NCBI GenBank assembly: GCA_032821775.1
Contig: JAVLRN010000005.1
Location: forward strand, 1,736,001-1,800,000
DNA from: Sanguinoderma infundibulare
Taxonomy: Eukaryota > Basidiomycota > Agaricomycetes > Polyporales > Polyporaceae
Length of the DNA: 64,000 bases
Reading direction: 5' to 3'
Below, piece by piece: positions 24,726 through 36,976 of the stretch. The position numbers and the translations under genes were made by a program. The notes beneath the pieces were generated by a model that did not search any database, had not been told where the DNA came from, and was given only the letters and a program-made list of their open reading frames with translations. Every line of letters begins with the position of its first letter. Position 1 is the stretch's first letter.

Positions 24726-27596
24726 TCAGCCCTGGTCCTCGGCATCTCTCTTCCTCTTCATCTCTTTTGACACCTTGTGCTGGGCAGCCTCGTGTTTCGC
24801 AAGTTCCATGGGAACCTTCGACACCGGGCTCTTCGAGATTTCTGTTTAGAACGCAAGGGAAAACACCATTAATGAGTTGACCGAATTTCAAGCAATTACC
24901 AAAGCATGGGTACGTGCCTTGCTTGAGATCGTACCTGCGCATTCAGGAAAGCGTATTAGCATCGAACTCGTGATGATGTTAGAAAGACAAGTGTAACGAG
25001 GGCGGACGTACATAACTTCATCGTCGTCGTTCGTGAGGAACGTGATCGCTGTTCCTTGCTTGCCGGCACGACCAGTACGACCTGGAAGTAGGTACAAGGC
25101 CTCTTCAGTGTCTGTATTCTGTTAAAAAACCAACCACGTACCGATACGGTGGACATATGCTTCGATCGTGTTAGACATCTGGTAATTGATGACCAAGGTG
25201 ACGTCTTGCACATCGATGCCACGACCAGCAAGATCAGTGGCCACGAGGATATCGGCATCTCCAGTTCGGAGGGACTGCAAGGCGGCCTCTCGCTGTTCCT
25301 GGTTCTTGCCGGAATGGAGAGTGGCGGCACTCCACTGCGAAGGCGGGTCGCGTGAGCAAGAGCGCGGATCAAAGAAGAGCAGAGACGTACTCCTGCCCGG
25401 TGCAGATCCTTGGCAACCATATCGGCTGTCTTCTTCTGGTTGACGAACACGATGATCGGCGAGGCAAACTGGCCGCTGTTGAAGATCTCGAGCATGCGTT
25501 GCCTGCGGACGTATTATCAGCTTAATCCACCGCAGACGTAAAGTTGAAAAAGGACTCGCTTCTTCTTTTCGTCTCCGTTGACAAACTCCACCCTCTGCTC
25601 GACCGTGTCGACGGCCCTACCAGCCTCACCGATTGTGATGATAGCGGGCCTCTTCAGATACTTTTTCGCCAAGCGTTCAACGGGAGGCGGCATCGTAGCC
25701 GAGAATAGAGTGGTTACACGGGTCCTGCCCCTTTTGATCATCGTCTCGCCATCAACGTCCATCTGTTCGCCTTGGTCTTCGCCTTGCATGGTGTCCGAGG
25801 GGAGCTTGTCGAGGATGAAGGTCAGGTCGGCCTCGAAACCCAGGTTAACCATACGGTCTGCTTCATCCATGACAATGTAACGACATTGCGACAGGACAAT
25901 GACGTGCCGTTCGATGACGTCCTTCAGACGGCCTGGGGTGGCGATAATTATCTCGGCACCAGAACGCAGGTTGAACTGTTGTTCTTCCACAGAACGCTAT
26001 GGGCAAGTGGTCAATCAGCCTGGGAACACGAGACGAGTAGGAGGGGGTAATTGATACGCACACCGCCGACGATGGAGACACACGTGAATCCCAGTGGACC
26101 CGCAAACTTCTTCGTCTCGGACTCAATCTGCTGCGCCAGCTCACGCGTCGGTGCGAGGATGAGAGCATAAGGGCCGAGGTGTCTGTTGTCATCGGTGAAC
26201 AGCGGGAGCTTGGAGATGAATGCCAGCATCGGAATGACGAAGGCAGCCGTCTTACCGGAACCTGCACGCACACGTTAGTCACTTCGGCCTAGACGGAAGA
26301 ATGCGGAAGATACACGCCAGTCTCCGCAATGCCAATGATATCCCTGTTTTGCAAACCGATCGGGATAGCTTGCCGCTGAATAGGCGAGGGCTCCTTGTAA
26401 CCAATCTTGTCAACCACATCCAGAATTTCGGTAGGGATTGCGGATTCCCTCCAAGATCGTAAGGGGTGAGGAATATGTCCACCTATATGCAGTCACGTTA
26501 ACGCCATGGTCCATGGGAATGGACTGCACGAAGGGGACGAACCTCTTGCCGCAATACTGAAGTCCTCTCGGAAAATACGCCAGTCGCGTTCCTTCATCTC
26601 CTCCAGCGACTTGTCCGACCAATGCCTTTCATCGATACCCGTTCTAGCTGCCCTCCTCCTCTCCAAAGGGTCCGCCAAAACCATACCGTCTTCTCCACTC
26701 CGCCGCTCAAGCACCACGGGTGCTCCAGCGCCATCCATGCCCGCAATATGTCCGCGGCCGAAGCCAATCTGTGCGCCCTGACGTTGACTGCCAATAGCAC
26801 CTGGGGTCTCGGCGTTGTACGTATCATCCTGCTCGTCCCAATCAAAAACGAACTTCCGGTCATTCATCTTGCGGATCTTGCGCTTCTTCTTGTCTACGCC
26901 GAGGTATCGCGAACGGATGGCCGTCAGGTCGTTATCGGTCATGGGCGGGTCATACGACTGAGAAGCTTCAGTCAGGGCGGAAGCGCCGTTTCCACCGGGA
27001 GGAGGGGGTGGCATCGAAGAAGACGCAGAGGACGAGGCAGCGCCAGCGGGCGGAGCCTTTCCACGGTCTGCTCGGGGGCCTGTAGGGACGCCCTGGTAAG
27101 AACTGCCCCCTCCTCCCCTGCGGTCGTCCTGCGGTGGCGGTCTCCTGTCGCGGTCGCGCCTGCCATAACGGTCGCCTCGGTCCCGATCTCTGTCTCGGTC
27201 GTACCGGTCGTCGTCTACCGCGTGAAGTGAGCAGGAAGATAAGAAATACGCAAGAACCACTCACTACGTCCGCCACCACCGCTACCATACCTCGACGCGC
27301 GTTCTCGTTCTCTCTCCCGGGCCCTGATCCCTTCCGCCTCCCGCTCGAGTGCTTCCCGGTCTTGCTTAGAGCGCTCTTCCCTCTCTCTCTGTTCCTTGAT
27401 CTCTTGTGCACGCTTTTGGATGGCAAGCTGGGCGCGCTGCTCCTTTGTGAGGAACTTGGGCTAAGAAGCATTGGTCGTTAGTAACCGGAAACACGTTGGG
27501 AAGAACAAGACACTGAACCTTCGCCGCAGCCTCCTTCTCCTCGCGTTGTTTCTGGAGGAGTGACTCGATGGACAGTGGTTCTGCACGTGTTCCCAT
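24726..27596 (-). CDS. PRP28: Pre-mRNA-splicing DEAD-box ATPase Prp28
   Basis: Eleven exons: 27596-27519, 27460-27265, 27214-26543, 26482-26318, 26261-26062, 25996-25560, 25502-25391, 25334-25142, 25081-25012, 24934-24918 (17 nt), 24841-24726 (751 aa). Prp28 drives exchange of U1 for U6 at the 5' splice site. The N-terminus is RD/RE-rich and charged. Helicase motifs are Q-motif [35 protein letters not shown] (VMDEADRM), SAT (FSATMP), [16 protein letters not shown] and HRIGRTGRAG. The tail keeps [10 protein letters not shown]. Introns 4, 6 and 10 keep these motifs in frame only if they start with GC. The gene is divergent from the EF-hand-like gene with 278 bp between the two start codons. Confidence 0.96.
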
Positions 27597-27874
27597 GGTG
27601 TGTATAGGCCGTCGAGGTTGTCGCCAGTAGTAGAGGTGTGGTGGCAAGTCCTCGCAGACTCGAGGTGAACGCTCGGTGCCGCGGTGCACTGCAGGAACCG
27701 TTGCCGCCACGTGCCAGAGAGTGCGGTTGCCGTATCGAGTAACAGAGCGTCGTTGCAGGCATCGCGTCTTGGACTTTTGCCACTGCGAGGCGCACCCGCG
27801 TCGCCGCCGTCTCCTCTAAATCCGCGCCTGCTTCCCAGCACGCCCCGGTCCTCCTCGTGCGCGCACCAACTTTG

Positions 27875-28578
27875 ATGTACAAAATGCACCGCGATATAGA
27901 GGAGCTCCGTAACGGCACCCAGTCACCGCGCCCTGAGACGCCTGAGCCGGACTCGAGGCAGGGCAGGCGGAACGCCCCTGAGGCGGGCGTGCAGCTCTTG
28001 GACGACGATGGTGCAATCTCGATGCAGGTGTGTGGTCGTCATGTGTGAAGGGGGGGTGTGGCTTAAGGTTGACACGGGCAATGCAGCTGGAGTCGTGTCT
28101 GAAGCACATCTTCGCAAAATATTGCATCCCGAAGGCATCGGCGCAAAACAACGGAGAACTCCTGGAACCACCCGAAGGCGCGTATCTATCACCGGAGGGG
28201 CTGGACTTGTGGGCGCGAGATACGAACGGCGCGCCGTTCGATGATGCGACGAAGGAGGAGCTGCTAGAGTTCATGGACGTTACAGACGATGGAGGGTTGA
28301 CGTCAGTTTTGCTCTTTCCGTTTCCTCGCGATCGCAGTGCCTACTTATTATGTATCTAGATATAAAGGCTTCATACAAGTCTACCAACTGCAGACGGAAA
28401 ACGATGAAGAAGAAACCTGGAGAGATCTTGTGAGGTTACAGTGCACTTAGACTATCCACAGTAATGCCTGACGTCCTTCAATTAGTCTGCACATGGCTTT
28501 GATCGGACACTACGGCTCGTAGTCACTAGACGAGAAGAGACCGACAGCGACCCTCAGACACCCACAGAGTCGTCGTGA
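27875..28578 (+). CDS. Small EF-hand-like acidic protein
   Basis: Four exons: 27875-28027, 28087-28301, 28360-28429, 28486-28578 (176 aa). The order is a charged N-terminus, a helical segment (ESCLKHIFAKYCIP), an acidic helix-loop-helix with ELLEFMDVTDDGGLTYKGF that resembles one EF-hand-like unit, then QVYQLQTENDEEETWRDL and a short C-terminus. The loop DVTDDGGLTYKGF is close to, but not a canonical, calcium-binding loop. Reading to the TAG at 28446-28448 without the last intron would truncate the protein by about 25 residues. The 56-bp GT-AG intron gives the more convincing HGFDRTLRLV end. I recall similar unnamed basidiomycete proteins but no function. Confidence 0.72.
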
Positions 28579-28878
28579 GTGATGCGCATTAGTTCAATGA
28601 CTGTTCGCTAATCAGCATTTGGCAGTATATAGGTTCATCCATGATGCTACTGCTGCTATTCAAGCCTAATATCATATATCATGGCCACACGGCAGCACCC
28701 ATCGATGGGACATGACGTCTGGGTAACTGCCATATGCGTGGAACCATGCACCTGCCCCCGGAACCAGGATGTGGCAAACCATGACGAACAGTACCTGCAT
28801 TTCCGTACGATGTTATACATGTACTATTTCCCAAGCTAAGTTCAACCAGATACCCCAGAGTAATGGCGCCTCCCTTCC
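28579..28878. other. Short convergent spacer
   Basis: This is 300 bp of AT-richer 3' flank between the EF-hand-like gene (+) and the methyltransferase (-). No feature seen. Confidence 0.5.
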
Positions 28879-29795
28879 TCATGCTTGAAGCTGAAGCGTT
28901 GATTTCCATATCTCGACATCGTCCCATTCACCTTTCTCCCACCGGGCGCCGCCCTTCTCGATGGCTTTAGCGAGCCTCTTATGAGGCACTCGTTCAACCT
29001 TAAAATTCCAGACTTGGTTTGCCTCAGATAAGGCACGATCCATCATGCCGGGATCCCTGCGCTCAACGCACAAATATATCGGCGGTGCGCGTGCTTCTGG
29101 GGAGGCCGCGACGGAAAGCCTGGAGAGTTGGTGTAGGGAACGCATGAGCGGCGAGACGAGTTCTGTCAAATACAGCGTGTCGGATGAGATGATGAGATCG
29201 AATGGGGGGCCCAGGATTGGGCTGTGCTGTGCTGAGTTCGATGGCTTCTCGAGTTGGCGCGAGGCAATGGTATTGGCGTCATTCCACAACCAGTGGTCAG
29301 GAGGTACGGTCCAGTCGAGAAGGCGAACTTCGATAGTGCCGGACCCTGGAGGGAGGCACGCACGATTGCGGGCAATGTTGGGAGAAAGAACGGCTGAGAT
29401 AACATCTTGCAGATCGGTCGCAATCACGTCCCAGCCCATAGATGCTAGCGCGAGCCTAAGTTGAACGGTTCCGCAGGGAAAGAAACCATTGGGAACAAAT
29501 GTCGGCGAACGTCCAGAGAAGCGGTGGTCATGACGCACGCGGAGAGACCGATGCCGCTTCCGAGCTCGATAGCTCTATGAGGCGGTTTCGCGCCGGCGGC
29601 GGAGCCGGAGGTCGAGGATGAGAATTTGGTTTTGAGAAGGCCGGATAGGTACAAGGAGAGGCATTGTGCGCCTAGCCAGAGGCCGGTGCCGTTGGTCGCG
29701 CCGTCGCTAAGCTGGGCGAGATGGAAGAGGTGGTTGCGGAAGGGGTACTGGAGTAATGGAATGTGCTTCGTTTCGTGCGCGGGTCGGAGGGCCAT
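28879..29795 (-). CDS. Methyltransferase family 16 (METTL21/EFM-like lysine methyltransferase)
   Basis: Two exons: 29795-29539, 29455-28879 (277 aa). The SAM-binding motif AIELGSGIGLS spans the only intron junction, followed by GWDVIATDLQDV and the family-typical DLIISSDTLY motif. It ends with VPHKRLAKAIEKGG and a WDDVEIW-type end. Members methylate lysines on translation factors or chaperones, or act on protein N-termini. The specific substrate cannot be told from sequence. A WLGAQCLSLYL segment near residue 45 matches the usual start of the Rossmann fold. The gene is divergent from the Rho GEF, with 235 bp between start codons. Confidence 0.82.
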
Positions 29796-30030
29796 GGTGG
29801 GACGAGGAAGGCGATGGACACGAGGCGGGGGCGGTGTGGGTCCGAGTGCGAGGATGGGGTGACGGAGTGTGACATGGCGAGCGTGACGAGGGATGGACTT
29901 GGAAGTGGCCTGGTCACTGGGCAGGTGAGCACCGCGCGCCGTCTCCACGCTCTTCCCTCCCGCAGCCTCTGCTGATTCCTTCTCTCGACAAGCTGCCTCG
30001 TCTGCGAGGCCAGCCTCTGTACGTTAGCTC

Positions 30031-33000
30031 ATGAAAGCCTTCCTCACTCGTTTGAACCGCGGCCTCGCGGGCGGCAGAGAGAAAGACAGAGAGAAGGACG
30101 CCCAGAAGGAAAAGATACCCCAACTTCCTCCCCTCCCAGACTGGCCCCCAACTGCTCGTCTGACGTCCACGCCAAACTCAGTCAGCTCCTTCAAGCCACT
30201 CCCAGAACTCTCCATCCGTCCACTTCCTCCGATTGACGAACCCGAGTCGTCTTCCACCGAATCCTCCCTCACGACCACACCGATCGCTGCACATCCGTCG
30301 CTGCCTCCCACTGGAACCAAGGAGAACCTTCCAGCACGACCAGAGCCCGCGCCTGTTTCCGAAGCTCACCAATCAACACGCGGCGAGGGCTCGACAGACT
30401 CGACCGGTCGCAGCTCTCGCAAAGGCGCGAACGGGACGAGCTCGGATGCGCAGAAGAAGGTCGCGTTCATATCCCCTCCCCCAACCCCGGCACCCCTCCA
30501 AGACCGCGCCCTTCCTGACGCGGAGACACCCACACCCACGAACGTTGCGGTCAAGTCAACTGTATCCCGTTTCCATGCTGCTCACGGCAAGGAAACGCGT
30601 GGTTCGACTTCTACTGCTGCGTCCTCCCGGACGGACGTTGCCTCTACGCTCAAGTCGAACAAGGCCGCTTCCACGCGGACAGCTACCTCCCCATACCCCG
30701 CAAAGGGCTACGAAGCCTCGCTGCACCAGTCATTACGTTCCACAACTCCGTACTCGGTGATGAGCAACACCAGCAGTCGCATCCTTGCTGCACAATCATG
30801 GAGTGAAGGGGCGGAGGAGGATCTCGTTTCAAACCTCGGACAACGAGAGCGGACGCGGCAGGAGGTGTTGTGGGAGATCGTTGCCAGTGAGGAACGGTGC
30901 GTAATTCTGTTCGGTTCCATTCCGTCGTCGCATAGTAACCTCGGTTCAGATACGTGAACGAGCTGCTGAAGATGAAGGAGACATTCATTGAACCTCTTCT
31001 CCACCCATACATCGCTTCCCCCGTATCATCACCAACGCCGTTGGACATCTACGATGATCTCGTCCGTGCAGATTCCCCTCGGGAGTCTCTCGAGCACCTT
31101 CCTATCGCCGCCCGTTTCCTTGGTTCCCCTACTGGCGACCCTTCCGACTCGCCGGTGCCGAGCAACGAGACTCCGCACCGAAAAGAGGATAACCACCCCA
31201 ACATCGACGGAGAGTCGATGAACTCTGTCGAGGAGGACGAAGCTGAGGACCGAATGGGCGCGGCCTATCACACTTCACGGCAGAAGACCGTTACTATGTC
31301 GCTGGCGGCAAAGCACAACCACCCACGCTCTCCTTACGGCACGACGGCGGCGAGGTCGGGGAAGAGCAAGTTTGGCACTTCAGTACCTTTCCCCTCCCGG
31401 TCTCACCAATCATTACCCCCACCGCCACGAGTGAACTTGATGACTTCCTCTGCGCATTCACTAGGAAGACAGTCCTTCATGGGTGACAACCACCGGGATT
31501 ATGAGTCCCCTCCTTCTATGAGGACGACGACTACGGGTACCAGAAGTGTGCTTCGGAAGTTCAAGAAAAGCAGCACCGGTCCTGAAACTGTGATGCCTGG
31601 GGCAGTCCCTCCGGCGCAACTGCCCGAAGACCTCCGGAAATGTCTCGAGGTCATTGAGGGCGGCATCTTGGACGGCCACATTCGTCTCAGTGAAGGCCTC
31701 CGAAAGCGTTATGAAGATCAGTACCCGCTCGTTCGATCATTGGCGGATGTATTCGTGACGAACGTAAGTGCCTATAGTTGTTAGGTTCCCTCTTCCCATA
31801 CTAATGCGCCGCAGTCACATATCCTTCATGGTTACGCCACCTACGTCTTGCATCTAGAACGTGCATTGGAACAAGTCGACAACGCCCTCTCGACCGCCAG
31901 TGCCAGCAAGAAGCCGAAGAAGCAGGACGCCGACCAGTGGCTCAAGATCTGCCAGTACTTGCAAAAGCTCGAAATCACCGCGTCCGAAAAGGGCGAGACT
32001 GGCCTCGCCATCTCACTTTCAAAGCCGTTCCAGCGGCTGCTCAAATACCCCCTGCTTTTCCAGAACCTCTTATACCATACCGATCCGAGCACCTTCGAGT
32101 ACGAGAGCACGCTCCAGATGGTTGCCGAGGTCGAAACCATCGTCCGGAGCATCGAAGACGAAAAGATCCAGAAGGAGGAGCGCGACAAGACTCGCGACGT
32201 CTTCGCACGTATCGAGGGCCTTGACAAGGTTAAGCAGCTCATGGTCCCGAAGCCGTCGCGCGTGCTTGTCGAGGAGCGACCGGTCGTTGGTGTCAACCCG
32301 CTCACCGATCCAACGAAGTCCAGTTCGTCACCTCCCGTCGCATCGCAGAACCCCAAGAACGTCAAGGGCAAGACGTCGTTCAAGCGGCTCAGCGATGTGC
32401 TCCAGTCGGGTAGCAGTGGCATTGGGGGCAAGAAGGACTTGTGGTTGGTGGTGTTCAACGACGTCGTGCTGCGATGTCAGCGGACGGGCACCACGTCCCT
32501 ACCGTTGGTATCGGGTAACGCTAACTCGCGAGCCAATTCGCTTCCTGAGCTCCAGGGGAAGGCGAAGTACGCCACGACCGGCCGGAGAGGCACAGTTACT
32601 AAGCCCCGGAACATGTACAAGTTCTTAAAGGTCAGTACTATATCTCAGACGCGCCAACTCGTGGCTCATTCGCAGCAGATCGAGACTTGGGATATCGGCG
32701 AGGTTGTGCAACCTCGGGAAGGCGTCGTCTCCATGGAGGAGTATGTCGACCATCTGACAATTCTTCGCGTGCCGACGCTAACACAATCGCTCAGAGTCGC
32801 TAAGTCCCGACAACAAGTGCACTCCGGCGTCCAGCCTCGCATCGTCCCCATGCCTACCGAAGAGGAGGATGAAGCTGCCAATGACTCGGACGACTCGGAC
32901 CGCAAGAGTAAGATGAGCTTCTCGTATTGGGGCGCGGACAAGGTGACACTCCAGAAGCCCATTATCAAGCCCAAGGTGCCTGCCGCAAACGGCGGTCGTC

Positions 33001-33410
33001 GCACGGCAACGCCGACCACGGCCTACGCTCGTGAGTCTTCTGCGAACGCCAAGTTCGGCACCCGCCTCCTTCCGGACGCCCCACATCATCCACCTCGACC
33101 TGCCAGTCGGCGAACGGCCACGACGCCTGTGAATCGCAAGGTGACGCCACATTCCGATGAAGGTCATTCCGCTAAGGTTACGATCACTCGGGACCGTCCA
33201 ACATGGGATAGCAGCACGCGCGCGACCGTCACCCCTCTACCTAACAAGCGCACGCGCAACGTCTCGCAGACCAGCGCGGCTACGCGCGTCACGACGACCC
33301 CTCACACAAACAAAACCCTTCCTTCTCCGGCACCGTCGGAAGACTCCGGTGTGGGTTTCATCCGCAACATGGTCAACCAGGACCCATCCTTGAACCGCTT
33401 GATTCCATAG
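30031..33410 (+). CDS. Rho guanine nucleotide exchange factor (DH-PH)
   Basis: Five exons: 30031-30896, 30950-31763, 31815-32630, 32679-32740, 32795-33410 (1057 aa). A ~280-residue disordered, Pro/Ser/Thr-rich N-terminus leads into a Dbl-homology domain that activates Rho/Cdc42 GTPases. The first DH helix (EVLWEIVASEERYVNELLKM) spans intron 1. A ~190-residue low-complexity insertion interrupts the DH domain before LPEDLRKCLEVI. The signature C-terminal DH helix ISLSKPFQRLLKYPLLFQ is intact. A PH-like domain follows (KRLSDVL, KKDLWLVVFNDVVLRC, then YKFLK-IETWDIGEV across intron 3). Introns 3 and 4 are 48 and 54 bp and contain no stop codon in frame. Confidence 0.88.
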
Positions 33411-34047
33411 ACCGTGCTGTGGCCCCTTCCTGTTCCATACACCCTTCTCCATGCATTTTCACGCTTCTCACATGGTTTTACGGAATAAATTACGACCAAC
33501 TCTGTTCCATCTCTATGATCGCACACGGGCCGTTCTTGTCGTGCTGATATGCTGTGCCATCCTTGTTCAGTGTTCTGGCCTGCTCCTCTCTCACCGTCTA
33601 TTGCCTCATTGTCCATCGTTACTTGTCACGGAGTACCCCCCATAGTTGACGATACCGTATCACTCCTTAGTCTCTTTATCCAGGCACGCGTTCCGGCTAA
33701 TTATCGTCCGTTGCCCCGTCCGCTCGCTCATTGTGCTGTCCATCTTATAGCTCATCCTCGCCTCCTCCCGTCATACACCTGCATGCAGAGGCTTTATCCC
33801 CCTTGGATGTCTCTCTCCCCCCATCGACACTTTCTCAGTAATCCCCGAAGATGCGCATATTTCCTCTGGCATTAGGCTCTGGTACCATACCCGGCCCTCC
33901 GCACGGACTTGGCATGCACACACGCTCGTTTTCCTCCCGTTTGTCAGATTATAATACGGTCTAGATTCCCGCTGTAGCAGTGTTACACTTTCCAACGCTT
34001 CTATGTGTTTTGCTCGACCCCCGCACGCCTCATGCGAGCACCGGCAT
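33411..34047. other. Convergent 3' spacer, Rho GEF / ASN1
   Basis: This is 637 bp, T/C-rich on the plus strand, with only short overlapping open frames. It is consistent with two 3' untranslated regions facing each other. No other feature seen. Confidence 0.5.
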
Positions 34048-36479
34048 CTAGCTGTCATCCGTCTCATACGCCGCGTTGTGTATGCTGACGCTCCGGCCAC
34101 TCGGATCTGATGAGCATCCCCAATCTCCACGCGGTATCCATCTGGAAAAGAGAACGGTCGAAGCTCCCGTCAGCTTCGCGCACCAGAAGGGAGATAGGAA
34201 AGGATCTGGTGGGTCATGGGAACGCACCTCACGGCAGTCTCGGCAGCGGCCGGGGGGAACATGCCTGTACAGGGAGGAAATCGTGTTAATCGAAGTGAGA
34301 TGGGTGATGGAGGCAGACGGGATGGGGGACGCACTGTCGAAGACGTCGCGGATAAAGTACGCTTCCTTGGTGTCGGGTGTGCCCTCTGGCCAGCGTTCAG
34401 CGCGCTTCGCGAACGCATCGTCGGACACGACGGAGGCTGCGTGGTCCTTGATGCTGCAGAACGAGCGATCAGAGTCTAGAAGTAACGGGCACGGTGAGGG
34501 TGAGGAGAGGACGCGTACCCGTCAATCCATGAGTATCCCACTCCGTCGGAGAACTGCTCCTTCTGTCGCCAGAGGATGGACTTGGGGAGATACGGCTGAA
34601 TTGTCGGGCTAACGTTGAGCTAAAAGGGACGGAGGCGGGAACTCGGGAGATCCGGCATACCTTGCCATCCGGTGAGCAGTCGAAGGCCTTTCGGATGATG
34701 TACTGAAATCGAATCAGCGACTAGCTCGTAGGCAGGCGGTGATGAAGTGATACGAACTTTCTCCATCCGGGGACAGCCGTCCTGGTCGACGGCTTGTGAA
34801 GAGCCCTTGCTGAACATCTTTTCCTGGGGGTCGACGTTCATCGCGACCTCCAGGAACGCCTTGTCCAGGAAGGGTACACGAGCCTCGAGACCCCACGCCA
34901 TGGTCGACCTGCGTGTGTTTTAGCACGTCGACTGGTCCAGACCGGCGGAAATGACCTACTTGTTAGCACGGAGACAATCGGACGTATGCAGGTTCTTGAC
35001 GCGCTTCACGCACTCTTGGTGGAATGATTTTGCGTCGGGAGCAGCGTGGAAGTAGAGGTAACCTGCGGCAGAACGTTAAGAGGTCGCTTTGTCTAGGGAC
35101 CGGGAATACCGACCGCCAAGGATCTCGTCGCTGCCTTCCCCGCTCAAGACCATTTTGACACCCATGGCTTTGATTTTCCGACTGAGGAGGTACATGGGTG
35201 TGCTTGCGCGGACCGTTGTGACGTCGTACGTCTCAAGGTGGTAGATCACATCTGGGATGGCATCGAGACCCTCTTGGACTGTGAAGGTGTATTCGTGGTG
35301 CACGGTGCCCAGGTAGTGCGCAGCCTTCCGCGCGGCCAACAAGTCGGGCGAGTTTTCCAGACCGATGGAGAACGAGTGCAGCTGCGGCCAGGCCGTGATC
35401 GTCTCTGCAAGCAATACTAGAACTGAGTATGTAGGTGATCCGAGAGGCTCGGGAGCGTACATACGCGCTTCGTCTGCGCCGTCCTCGCCAGGGGTGGAAG
35501 GGCCGCTCCTCGCCTCCTGGAGCCTCCGTCTCCTGGCCTCCGCCTGAGCCTGGGCCACCTTCTCCGTCTCGCGCGCAGCGATGGAGGCGATGAGGCTGCT
35601 GTCCAGGCCGCCGCTAAGGAGCACGCCGTACGGCACCTCGGACATGAGCCGTTTCCTGACCGCTTCCTCCAACGTCTCGCGGAGCAACTTCAAGTCGGCG
35701 GGCTTGTCCGGGATGGTCGCCTCCGGCCCGTCGAGGTCGCCGTTCCACCATGACGGCTGGTAGTAGCGCGTCGTCGACCGATCGCGCGAGTCGTAGACGT
35801 GGCCGGGTGGGAAGGAGATGATCTTGTCACAAAGGTCAGTGAGCGCCTTGAGCTCGGACGCGAAGAAGGTCGCGCCGGGGCGTTGGGAGTGCCAGCCTTG
35901 GTAGAGCGTGGTGATGCCGATGGGGTCGCGGGCGGCGATGATGCGCGAGGGCGTGACGGACTCATCGAGGAGGACGAAGGAGAACATTCCATCGAGGAGG
36001 CCGCATAGCTCCTTGCCGTATTCTTGGTACTACGGATCGTGCGACGTACGCGGGCGCGAGGTGAGCACACGAGTCATACTGGCCTCGAGGGGGGCCAAAC
36101 ACGCACCAGGGGGATGATGACCTCGCAATCCGAATGCGTCCTGAACTTGGAGGCATTTTTGAGCTTCGAGCGCAGCTTGACGTGGTTGTAAATCTCGCCG
36201 TTCACGGCGAGGATGACCTTGCCATCGGAGCTAACGAGGGGCTGAGCGCCAGTGTCTGCGAACTTGATCATCAGCCTTCTCTCCTTGTGCTCGCGACCTC
36301 TCGCGCTACTCACCGACACCCACAATCGCGAGACGTTCATGCGCGAGGATGGACTGCTCGCCACTGTAGCACCCGGACCAGTCAGGACCACGATGGCGGA
36401 TTTTCTTAGAGCAAGCGATGAGCCTGGGTCGCTCTGCGCCGGGGTTTTCAATACCGTGTGCGATGACTATGCCACACAT
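34048..36479 (-). CDS. ASN1: Asparagine synthetase (glutamine-hydrolysing)
   Basis: Eleven exons: 36479-36314, 36255-36107, 36029-35465, 35404-35114, 35062-34960, 34908-34758, 34702-34661 (42 nt), 34595-34519, 34453-34335, 34264-34228 (37 nt), 34141-34048 (597 aa). The enzyme makes asparagine from aspartate, ATP and glutamine in the cytosol. The class-II amidotransferase nucleophile Cys2 is present ([11 protein letters not shown]), with RHRGPDWSG and NGEIYNH. The synthetase domain has the PP-loop [13 protein letters not shown], then [17 protein letters not shown] and [13 protein letters not shown]. The end [16 protein letters not shown] is typical. A basic, low-complexity insertion follows the PP-loop (residues about 240-275), as in other basidiomycete forms. 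Confidence 0.96.
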
Positions 36480-36976
36480 CGCGTCTAGAGATGCGCGTTG
36501 GGAGAGGCGTCGGGTGGGTGATCTAGGATGAAAAAGAGGCTGCTGAGAGCCTGGAAGAAAGGGAGTAGCGGGTAAATGACTCGGAATGGCGGCTGCATAT
36601 CATTTATCTGGAGTGCAGAGCAATGGTATGCAGATTAGATAGTGCCTTTTGCACTAAATCTCCGTCATCTGAGCATCGGCTTCTCCCGACGCCTCCTTCA
36701 AGCCGACGCGCCTCCGGACATACAGCCTTCGGAGAAGCAACGAAGATACCTGGCTAGAATATGATGCATATGGAGACTAAGTAATTCATTGGTGTCGGGG
36801 AAAACAAGGAGAATCTCGTGGAAACAAGTTGGCCCCGACCCTCGCATATCAGAACTGTTTTCGACTCGATTATCATCACGACGGACTGCACTTCGAGAAA
36901 ACACAGGCAACTCGATTTCAATCCCACAGGATGTATATCACTGTCGGAACCAATCGCGCTCCGGAATCAGCGTTGT
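36480..36976. other. ASN1 upstream region / aldo-keto reductase 3' flank
   Basis: This is 497 bp between the ASN1 start and the stop of the next minus-strand gene. It must hold the ASN1 promoter. No clear TATA box, operator or gene was recognised. Confidence 0.45.
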
